Part shown: piece after piece, positions 55,986-64,000 of the stretch
Numbering within the stretch: position 1 is the stretch's first letter
Layout of the letters: each line of letters starts with the position of its first letter
NCBI GenBank assembly: GCA_963920575.1
Contig: OY986965.1
Coordinates: 6,031,134 to 6,095,133, forward strand
Direction of reading: 5' to 3'
Source: Narthecium ossifragum
Taxonomy: Eukaryota > Streptophyta > Magnoliopsida > Dioscoreales > Nartheciaceae
Length of the DNA: 64,000 nt
The notes under the pieces: generated by a model
The model's input: the letters and a program-made list of their open reading frames with translations, nothing else
What the model was told of the DNA's origin: nothing
Database searches by the model: none
Made by a program: the position numbers and the translations under genes

Positions 55986-56240
55986 TAACTTCCAATTATC
56001 TATTTATTAAATTGCTTGATGGAATGTTTGAGTGGTTTCATGGGGTTCTTATGTCAGCACTGTCTTATTGAAGACGTGATGCCCATATTATTGAAGACGT
56101 GATGCCCATAGGGTATTTATTCATGTCTCTTTAGCTTGATCGTCATTTTCCTTCTTGTATTGTTATATTTATAGTTGAGTCCTCGATCCTTCGTCCTGAA
56201 TTAGTGTGGGTAAATACGTACCCATATAATCACAAATCCC
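55986..56240 (+). repeat. Isolated copy of the PP2-flank repeat
   Basis: TTAAATTGCTTGATGGAATG, TTTCATGGGGTTCTTATGTC and TTGATCGTCATTTTCCTTC to CCCATATAATCACAAAT, in the same order as in the array, with a small duplication of TATTGAAGACGTGATGCCCA. Confidence 0.9.
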
Positions 56241-57530
56241 TTACAAAAACTCCATGGTAGAACATGCCAACCCATGCTGGTTTATGCCGATTTGTGTTGG
56301 TGACACATGCCTAGCCGATCAAGGATCAACACAACTCGTGACGGTGGCATGACAATCCTTGGTACTAGCAGTTTTTGCTGAACGCAGGAAAAAAAGGATA
56401 ACATATACCGTGTTTGGATGGCCATCGGCTTTCCAAAAAGCAGGTTTAAAAAAAATCTTCCATAAATATATCTTGCCTAAATATGATAGTACCAGTAGGC
56501 TATTCCCGAAATATGGTCTACCGAATTAATCTGGCATTTAAAAATAGCAACATGAGTTTTTTATTCATGTTACTCAGAAATTGTACCCGAGATGGATATG
56601 TGGTCGCCAGGCACGTGAGGTATGTCAACCGTAATGCAGAGATATCAGAAGGATTTGTCGATTCCGTCTCTCAATTAATATGACTCTTGGGAAAAAAACT
56701 TAAGTCTAAAAGGAGATGGATTTTTCTGTTTTTAGTGATTAAATTACTCTTAATTCAACTATACTGATTCTAAGGATGATTACTTTACTCCTAACGCTGA
56801 TGTTACGCCTAGAAGTAACTGGAACTACTCCTAAGGATGATGACACTACTCTTATGAGAATTACGCTACTCCTAGGGTAATTATGCTACTCCTAAGGTTA
56901 AGGAAAGCGGAAAAATAGAGCTAGTACAGCAAGTTACTTACTTCCATTGAAACAATAACTGATTTGATTACAGCTCTGATGAAAGCTTCTATGAATGCAA
57001 ACTAGAACAGGGTTATAGTAGCTAAAGTACTACTAAGGAAAAGTATGGTTTCAGTCGGGGGGGTTTTCTTCTGTCTTCCAAGCTTTTACACTCCCGATCA
57101 CTGTTTCCACGTGGCCGTTGTCACCTTCGCCCACAACCAACGACCCACGATCCTTCGTCGTCCTCATCATTGGTCGAATCTCGTTGACACATTGACACGT
57201 TGTGAGAACCCGTTTCTCTAACCTGGCTCGACAGCGTAGGTCGGGGGCCGTGCTCTGTTGGCCTGTTTCCGCATCAAGCGCGATCTGTTTGATCGCATAG
57301 TTGATTTTGGACCCCAAGGGCAATTTGATAAATTGAACCTTGGTGGTCGATTTTACACCCGTGTAGTGCACACACTGTTTTGGATTGATATATGTGTTTG
57401 ATTAGATCCTTATAGGCGCTCTCGATCGGAAGATCGGAGCTCGATCGGAAAAGATCGAAGTGGACGATCGATCGGCACTGTAGCAGGTCGGTTCACGAGT
57501 CGGTTCGTGAACACTGTTTTGGATTGATAT
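56241..57530. other. Unassigned DNA between two PP2-derived blocks
   Basis: Repeated TACTCCTAAGGATGATG words (56770-56900), a minus-strand ORF of 106 codons (57371-57051) without recognisable domains, and the 22-bp word CACTGTTTTGGATTGATATATG at both 57370 and 57510. Possibly a decayed LTR element; not proved. Confidence 0.4.
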
Positions 57531-57532
57531 AT

Positions 57533-57840
57533 GTTTGCTGGACGTGAATGGAAAATTGGAGATGGATTACTTGACGCCTAAAACCAAGTACGAACTTTTA
57601 TTCATAGTGATGATGAAGAATCCTTCAAGGTTCCAGGAGAATGTGATACTCAAGCTGGAGCTGCCGGACGGTGAGATGAGCGAGCGGCGGCTCTGCTTCG
57701 TGAAGCTGGAGCCGGACGAGTGGCATGAGATGAAGTTTGGTTTCAAGGATATCACAGGACACTGGAAGAAAGGGCTCATGATCGAAGGAGTCCGGATATC
57801 GGCGATCCCTCGGCGTCCTGTTCCGATGAACGTATCATGA
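57533..57840 (+). pseudogene. PP2 exon-3 pseudogene close to gene B
   Basis: The frame reads LDVNGKLEMDYLTPKTKYEL then FIVMMKNPSRFQENVILKLE and ends WKKGLMIEGVRISAIPRRPV...MNVS, almost gene B. Exons 1-2 and the start of exon 3 (to VCW) are missing; the sequence is joined directly to CACTGTTTTGGATTGATATATG. A 54-nt in-frame deletion removes VKVGEFIVGG plus the glycine-rich insert. Downstream DNA is also gene-B-like, so it is a truncated duplicate of the B locus. Confidence 0.9.
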
Positions 57841-57899
57841 TGAAAAATTTGATCCATGATGCTTATGTATGTATGTGTGTCCATGTTTGAAGTATCCAT

Positions 57900-58072
57900 G
57901 ATGGTTTGCCCCCTTGATTTGTATCACCTGAATTTGCATTAAAAGCTGGAAACCTATGCCCCATATTAGACGTTATTGCCCTCCAATTGCTTGATGGAAT
58001 GCTTGAGCGGTTTCATGGGGTTCTTATGTCAGCACTCTTTTATTAAAGACGTGATGCCCAAAGGGTATTATT
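57900..58072 (+). repeat. PP2-flank repeat after the pseudogene
   Basis: GATGGTTTGCCCCCTTGATTTG to GATGCCCAAAGGGTATT, in the same order as downstream of gene B, then cut at 58072 by unrelated sequence. Confidence 0.9.
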
Positions 58073-59230
58073 AGAACAGAAATCATGCAAATCATGTCGT
58101 TGATCGGCGAAGGGCAAAAATGGTCAAAATAGTCTAACATCAAGAATCAGGAGATTGTGGTTTAGTCCAACTCCTTCGAACTACGTTCGAACAGAAGCGT
58201 CGAAGCTGTTGAGATTAGATGAGGAAAGAAATAAAATAGAGAAAATAGAGGGAAATTGAAGATGAACTATGGTAAATCTACTCCTATGAGTGATAGATCT
58301 ATTCCTATGAATGAAATTATGGTAGTACTACTCCTACAAATTAAGAACTAGTTGCAGGAATTTAAAGGAATAAAAGCTTCATTGCTGAATTTAAAAGGCT
58401 ACATTGTAGATAGAGCTAAATCTATTGATACAAGCTAAGATGGATAAAGTGGCTTTTGCTCTTGATTTCGGGAGTAATTTTTCTTCATCTTCTTGGCCTT
58501 TTATAGAGCTTCTGGTAACCACATTGAAACCACCCGAACCACCTACTGTAACTGTCAGAACTGAATCTGAAATCGTCAGAAAAACATAACTGGGAGATAT
58601 CTTCAGCTATTTACGAAACTGCCATCAGATAGAGCGTCTTGTCTTTCACTACAATTTGGCCGATGATAACCTTGGAATTTGATAAAACTCTGAACATGAA
58701 AGTTATAGGTCTTCGAATTCTCTTTCCATCAGTCCAAAAACCAACTAATTTGGACATCATATGAGAAAGTTATGATAAAAATAGTCGAACCACATTGATG
58801 TCTTATTAAAATAATCAGCCAAAATATGACCGATGGGTTTTTGGCCGATGGAGAAATGGACGATGACATCGGCCATCTTTTGGACGATGACATTTAGATT
58901 ATCGGCCATTATTTAGTATTTTACCATTGGGCACTTTGACTGCTAGTTTGACATAGTAAACAATGGAATCTGAAAATCTCGTCAACATGAAAGTTGTAGA
59001 TCTTTTCGTCCTCTTTCCAATGGTTCTAGGATCACCCAATTTGGATACTTGATGTAAAAGTTATGACCAAAATACTTTAGCTATGTCAAAACGGAAGTAT
59101 TTATTGGTTGATTGGCAATATTTACGAAATTACCATTGATTGCCCAAATGACTTTAGGACATGGTTATATTTATGGCTAACATGTATCTCTTCATGTCTC
59201 TTCATTTTCCTTCTTGTACTATTATATTTA
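58073..59230. other. Unassigned AT-rich DNA ending in a PP2-flank scrap
   Basis: No exon. GGCCGATGATAAC/GGACGATGACAT and GAAAGTTRTAGRTCTTC words recur, as in old LTR-element leaders. The scrap TTCATGTCTCTTCATTTTCC to CTTGTACTATTATATTTA (59190-59230) matches the PP2-flank repeat, so 58073-59190 is probably an insertion in it. Confidence 0.4.
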
Positions 59231-59399
59231 CAGATAAATTGCGTTTAGTTCCTTGGATATGAAATATGTAGTTGTAAGTCCGGATACATTTTCCTTAAGA
59301 CGTTTACTACCCTGACACATGGTTATGCTTAGATGTATTTTTTTAATGTGCAAAATACCCTCCCACGACGCTTGGGCTTCCTGACGCTTCACCTTCCTT

Positions 59400-59900
59400 C
59401 CCGAGGTCGTCGGAGGTGGTGATGGGGAGGTCGTCGATGGAAGGCCGATCGGGATCAGGTGGGGAGGTCGGAGATCCCGTCACTGTCAGTGAAGGGGATG
59501 GGGAGGTCGGAGATCCCGTCAGTGAATGGGATCCTGGGGAGGTCGGAAGGAGGAGGAAGAGGTTTGGGTCGGGAGGTCAGAGATCCCGTTGCTGTCGGTG
59601 AAGGGGAGGTCGGAGATCCCATCGGTGAATGGGATCCTGGGGAGGGAGGAAGGAGGAGGAAGAGGTTGGGGTGGGGAGGTCGGAGATCCCGTCACCGTCG
59701 GTGAAGGGGAGGTCGCGATCCCGTCGGAGATCTCCGTGGCCGTCGGTGAAGAGGATCATGACGGGGGCGCCGGGGAAGGAGTGATCGGGACGGATGGTTG
59801 GGGCGGGGGGGGGGGGGGGTGAGGAGATCAGAGATGATGAGATCGGGCGGCGTGATCAGGACGGATGGCCCGGGCCGGGGGGGTGTTGAGGAGATCGGGG
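59400..59900 (+). repeat. GC-rich tandem repeats GGAGGTCGGAGATCCCGTC
   Basis: The word GGGGAGGTCGGAGATCCCGTC recurs about six times with GTGAATGGGATCCTGGGGAG between. ORFs in several frames are repeat products. The block may be multiplied captured gene DNA in a MULE. Confidence 0.8.
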
Positions 59901-59929
59901 AAGACAAGGGAAGAGGTGTGAGGAGAGAG

Positions 59930-61530
59930 AAAAAGCAGGGGAAAGTAGTTAAAAGGTAGAAAAATTGGGGAAAATAATAGAAAAAGGGAAAAATGTTGAA
60001 AAATAAGAAAATATGCTGAGAAAGTGGGTGAAAAATACCAAAATTATGGAAAGTAAGTATGGTGGTACTTACTTTCCACGATACTAGTGGTAGTTACTTT
60101 CCACGATGCTAGTGATAATTACTTTCCATAATTTTATTAGTTACTTTTCATAATTTTGGAAATTATTTTCCGCAATTCTATTACTTGCTTTTCACATTTT
60201 TGTACTTACTTTCCACCGCCATTTTGGTAATCACTTTCTGCAATTCTAATGGAAAGTAACTAGTGATTGTAACTAATGGAAAGTAACTAGTGTTAGAAAA
60301 ATAGCGGAAATTAGTTTTCACATATTATCTGTGAAAACTAATTTATAGGAAGTAATTTTGGTGGAAAGTTTTTTGTGAAAAATGTGAAAAATAACTACCA
60401 ACATTGTGGAAAGTAACTACTACCAACATTATGGAAAGTAACTACCACTTATTTTTCATTAATTGCAATCACTAGTTACTTTCCATTAGTTGCCATCACC
60501 AGTTACTTTCCCGTAGTTGCAATCACTAGTTACTTTATATTAGTTACAATCACTAGTTACTTTCCATTAGTGACAATCACTAGTTACTTTTCGCTAGTTA
60601 CATTCTGTCATGACACACATCAAGAACTCAAGATATTTTTCACAAATTGTGGTAAATCTTGAGTTACTTATCATATTAAACTAATGGAAAGTAACTAGTG
60701 GAAAGTAGCTTCGAGATCCTGATGATGAAATCGTGGAAAATAACTTGAGTTACTTTCCAGATTAAACTAATGAAAAGTAACTAATGGAAAGTAACTTGAG
60801 TTACTTTCCACAATTATTACATTATTATCCATAATTATTACAATGGAAATGACCTTGAGTTACTTTCCACAATTATTACATTATTTCCAAAATTCCCAGC
60901 ATATCTATCTTCCCTTTCCAGTGACTGTTTGTAGTCCAGTGATTTTTTATTAATTGAAAGTAACTATCAAAAAATCTAAAACGTAACTACCAAAAAACTG
61001 GAAAGTAACCAAAAAAATGTAGAAAGTAACTACAAAAAATAGCAAAATTGTTGCGGAAAGTAACTCTTCTTCAACGTCGAAAATGACAAAATTTTGGCGA
61101 AAAGTTAATTTCCTGTTTTTTTTTCGTAGTTATTTTTCAGTTCTTTTTTTGTACTTAATTTCCAGTTTTTTTTGGAGGAAATTCACTTTCCGATATTTTT
61201 CGTAGTTACTTTCCGCCACAATTTTGGTATTTTTGGTAGTCAGTTTCCATTTTTTGGAAAATAACTTGTAACAATTATGAAAATCTTGATAAGTTACTTT
61301 CCACTTTTTTGTAGTTGTACAAGTTACTTTCCATGTGTACAAGTTATATTTATTCAAGTTAGTTTCCATGTACAAATTATTTTCCAATAGTTTTGCAATT
61401 CTACAAGTTATTGTCCATGTGTACAAGTTACTTTCCATTTTTTTACAATTGTACAAGTTATTTTGCATGTATATAGTTTGTGAAAAATTTGTTTGCCAAT
61501 TGCGAAAAGTAACTGGTGGGAGACATAATT
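59930..61530. repeat. Dense GGAAAGTAACT / AGTTACTTTCC motif field
   Basis: The word GGAAAGTAACT or its complement occurs dozens of times in both directions, often as TTACTTTCCAC or ACTAGTTACTTTCC. There is no fixed period, unlike a satellite. The same word is common in the element at 31153-32580. Confidence 0.85.
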
Positions 61531-61734
61531 TACTTTTCAAAAAAGAAAAAAAGAAAAAAAGGCGTCACTATCGCAGGGGGAGATCGGCGACTGGCGACGG
61601 GGAAGACTTGATCGACGAAGGGGAGCGGGGGAAGACTGGATCCGTGACGGGGAAGCCTGGATCGGCGACAGGGAGATTGGATTGGTGGTAGGGGAGAACG
61701 GGGAGCCTGGATCGGCGACGAGGAAGCTTGGATC

Positions 61735-62787
61735 GGTGATTAAAATCGTGTTATTTAATGCCAAATTACATACGCCGTCTGTGTAGACTGACGGAAACCA
61801 GCCACGTGCATCGCACGTAGCCAGTTAGTTAACCCCCCCTAACCCTGGACCTCGCACCCGCCGGGGAGTTCCAGCTTCACCTCCTCTTGCCCCTGCCATA
61901 GCCTCAACCTTCCACCTCATGTGGTGGCGGTGCTGACTCCGCGGAGCCCCGACTCTCGAACTTCGAGCGCGTCCGCGATGGCGTCGTAGTTCCCGTCGTG
62001 CGCTTCCGGGTCGAGCCGCTCGGGGCTCATGTAGGCGCATGTGCCAACGTAGGAGAGGCACGTTTCCAGCCAGCGACAGACGATCTTTCCGAATCCGAAG
62101 TCGGAGATTCGGATCTTGCCCTCGGAGGTCACGAGGAGGTTGGCGGGCTTGAGTTCACGGTGGGTGATGCGATTGGTGTGGAGATACCCGACGCCGTTAA
62201 GGACTTGGCGGGCTACGGAGGCGATGGCGGCCTCCAAGAAGGGGCCTCGGCTACTGAGGACAACGTCGAGCGATCCGGCATTGGCATACTTGAGCAGGAG
62301 GTTGTTGCCAGAGGGGGTGGGGATGGTGTCGTGGAGGCGGAGGACCGCGGGGTGGTTGGCGAGGCGGAGGATCTCGATTTCCTCCTGGTGGCAGCGGGCA
62401 GCGGCCATAGAGGAGTGTGGGAGCTTGAGGGCGAAGAAGAAACGGGGTTTTGGACAGGTGGATTTGGGGGCAATCTCTATGGCGGTGGAGGTCGAATTGG
62501 CAGGGGTGACGACAGCGCCGATGGAGAGGACGACCAAGGATAGGATGTGGATCTCGAGGGTCGGCGGAGCGAGGATGAACACTGTGTCACCCTTGGAGAC
62601 ACCCACCTCGAAGTGCAGTGACGCCACGAGTGATCGGAGCTGGGAGATCAGACCGGGATAAGAAATCAATTCCCCAGTGGTGGCATCGATGAGGGCAGGG
62701 TTGGAGGGCATGAGTTCGAGGAGTAAAGAGAGCACATAGGATGTTACAAAGAGTGGTTCGGATTCCAATGGGAGAGGAACATGCGGG
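61735..62787. mobile_element. Second, damaged copy of the ligase-kinase Pack-MULE
   Basis: The left side starts at TTAAAATCGTGTTATTTAATG, about 90 bp inside the TIR of copy 1, and continues through ACGCCGTCTGTGTAGACTGACGG, CACGTGCATCGCACGTA and CAGTTAGTTAACCCCCC. The interior aligns with 39.9-40.8 kb throughout. The right end stops at a hAT-type sequence near 62788. No duplication can be read. Confidence 0.85.
61917..62787 (-). CDS. Chimeric acyl-CoA-ligase/MAPK-kinase ORF, copy 2
   Basis: About 290 codons are open within the element; the open frame continues ~37 codons into the hAT piece (to 62900). The ligase part is longer than in copy 1: LLELMPSNPALIDATTGELI, SYPGLISQLRSLVASL, SKGDTVFILAPPTLE, VVTPANSTSTA. 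The join to FFFALKLPHSS is the same as in copy 1. The kinase part has ALK, RLANHPAVLRLHD, HRELKPANLL (catalytic Asp changed to Glu), DFGFGK and YVGTCAYMSPERLDPEAHDG; it ends shortly after NYDAIADALE. It lacks the glycine loop and most of the C-lobe. Relative to copy 1 one base is lost and one gained six codons apart near the junction, so the frame is kept. Function and expression are unknown. Confidence 0.75.
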
Positions 62788-62890
62788 TAGGGGTGGCAAT
62801 TCGGGTTCACGGGTCGGGTTGAGCACCGATATCTCGACCCAAAGGCCAAACCCGAACCCGACCCGTTTAATAAATGGGTCAGGTTTATTG
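62785..62890. mobile_element. hAT-type element end
   Basis: GGGTAGGGGTGGCAATTCGG starts a ~100-bp piece (GACCCGTTTAATAAATGGG) closely like the hAT element at 29763-30594. The other end is not seen. Confidence 0.65.
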
Positions 62891-64000
62891 ACGCGCCCAA
62901 ACCACTCGTCGTAAAAGTGACTAGGGCGTCGAGATTACAATATTTACCGAATCCTAACTAACTACTACGTAGTTAGTGGGAGTCTGGGTCGATCCACAGG
63001 GAATTGAGAATTGACTAACGCACTTGATAGATAACTTCCAACAAATAGCTAAAATAATTTGGGTTTTGGATTAATGACGATTAAAGTAATTAACTAAGTA
63101 GAGAGAAATAAAACTAATATGGAGAAGCCTTGGGATTTCCATTTCATTGTAGGTTCTAGTGTAGCCTCCTAAGGAATTAATGTGTATAATCCAATTGGGA
63201 CGATCGAAATCTAGAAGTCGACAAGCGTGTGGTTAGCCTCACTTATCGCTCAACGGAAGTTGGCATAGAATCATCCGCCGAAAAGAATCACATTGACAAA
63301 GTCGACAAATGAGTGATTAACTTCTATCGTCGCTAACGAACCTTCGATTAAGATCAATTCGTCACAAGAAAAAGGTATTGTATGGAATCGGACATTGGAT
63401 TGAGATGTTTCTAGCACTTCGAATCCAACGCAATAAAGGGATAGAATGGACTCTCTAATTAGAGGGATAGGGATGGTTCTAGCATCCCTAAACTCCAATG
63501 TAGGGTTATATATCCTCCCAATGTAATTGGATGTGGTTCTAGCACATCCAACTCATTGGGGCATAACAACAAACACCCATCATGCACAAGTTCTAGCTCA
63601 TACCAAATAAGGGCATTCATCCATTCAACAAATAAGATCCAAATACAAAGATAGAGAAATCATGCTCAAATCCATACAATAGATCATCCCCATAGATTAC
63701 ACATCAAAAACCCTTAAAAACTACAAAAGATTCCTACAATTACATGGAAATCCCAAGAGAAAGGAAGCTAGCTACTCATCTTGGATGGATCCATGGATGG
63801 AGGTTGATGAAGCTCTCCTCCCATGGATCTCTTCCAAAAAGTCCTCCTCTCAATTGGGTAAAAAGGATCCAAAAGAAGAAAAGTTGGGAAAGAAGTCTAA
63901 GAGAAGATCCCTAAAATCCCCCAAAAGGGGTCTATTTATAGTAAACAAGGCTCCCCCACTCGGATTAGATCTGAACTATTGATTTTGCTCGGTTGGCACA
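62891..64000. other. Probable LTR-retrotransposon non-coding region
   Basis: GTGACTAGGGCGTCGAGATT and GGGAGTCTGGGTCGATCCAC, followed by GGGAATTGAG, resemble words common in non-coding parts of plant gypsy elements. GTTCTAGCAYHTCCAA-type words recur at 63470-63600. A 65-codon basic ORF (63785-63982) has no recognised domain. The window ends inside it. Confidence 0.35.

Noticed and set aside
57051..57371. 106-codon minus-strand ORF as a gene
   Set aside because: No recognised domain, no splice context, and it lies in probable transposon leader DNA.
59416..59907. Several overlapping ORFs on both strands in the GGAGGTCGGAGATCC repeats
   Set aside because: All are repeat translations in a GC-rich block; none has domain features or splice sites.
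1..64000. tRNA or rRNA genes
   Set aside because: I looked for cloverleaf-type box A/B pairs and rRNA blocks and recognised none; the Met-tRNA match at 42130 is a primer site only.

Overview
This is nuclear DNA from a flowering plant. Three kinds of spliced plant gene are present: an alkaline ceramidase very close to Arabidopsis ACER, ribonuclease H2 subunit C, and PHLOEM PROTEIN 2 (PP2) lectin-like genes. The rest is nested plant transposons: LINEs with RNase H tails, Mutator-like elements (MULEs), hAT and Tourist-like MITEs, and a gag-only LTR element. The species cannot be read from the sequence; a non-grass monocot or another early-branching angiosperm is only a guess. Two runs of exactly 200 N (15016-15215, 54724-54923) are assembly gaps.

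Layout. 1-11.2 kb: ACER gene, coding exons 4561-4817 and 10605-11118, with a 3.2 kb antisense LINE in the intron. 11.5-14 kb: LINE stub, an AT-rich element with four 104-bp tandem units carrying ACGTGGC motifs, and a small MULE holding half of a GRF zinc-finger gene. 14.4-21.2 kb: a large MULE with long terminal inverted repeats (TIRs), a three-exon transposase, and a convergent two-exon gene for a GRF zinc-finger, coiled-coil, tail-anchored protein. 21.2-25.1 kb: a zinc-ribbon-like orphan exon, a 1.1 kb foldback MULE and a Tourist-like MITE. 25.4-27.9 kb: RNase H2C, four exons. 27.9-32.8 kb: degenerate gypsy and LINE pieces, nested hAT elements and several foldback elements. 32.8-39.1 kb: a full-length LINE with disabling lesions, inserted beside a PP2 remnant. 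39.7-41.0 kb: a Pack-MULE with a chimeric acyl-CoA-ligase/MAPK-kinase ORF. 41.2-45.6 kb: a TR-GAG type LTR element. 47.1-49.9 kb: two tandem PP2-like genes. 50-58 kb: PP2 downstream DNA broken by insertions and amplified into a ~280-bp tandem array, plus a PP2 exon-3 pseudogene. 59.2-61.7 kb: an element full of GGAAAGTAACT motifs. 61.7-62.8 kb: a second copy of the chimeric ligase-kinase sequence. 62.8-64 kb: a hAT end and probable LTR-element leader.

The host genes do not form a pathway: ACER acts in sphingolipid turnover, RNase H2C in ribonucleotide removal from DNA, and PP2 in carbohydrate binding or phloem defence. The most unusual items are the duplicated chimeric ligase-kinase ORF, whose reading frame survives through compensating indels; the two-gene MULE with a membrane-anchored GRF protein and a partial copy of that gene type in a neighbouring MULE; and the conversion of a PP2 3' flank into a tandem repeat.
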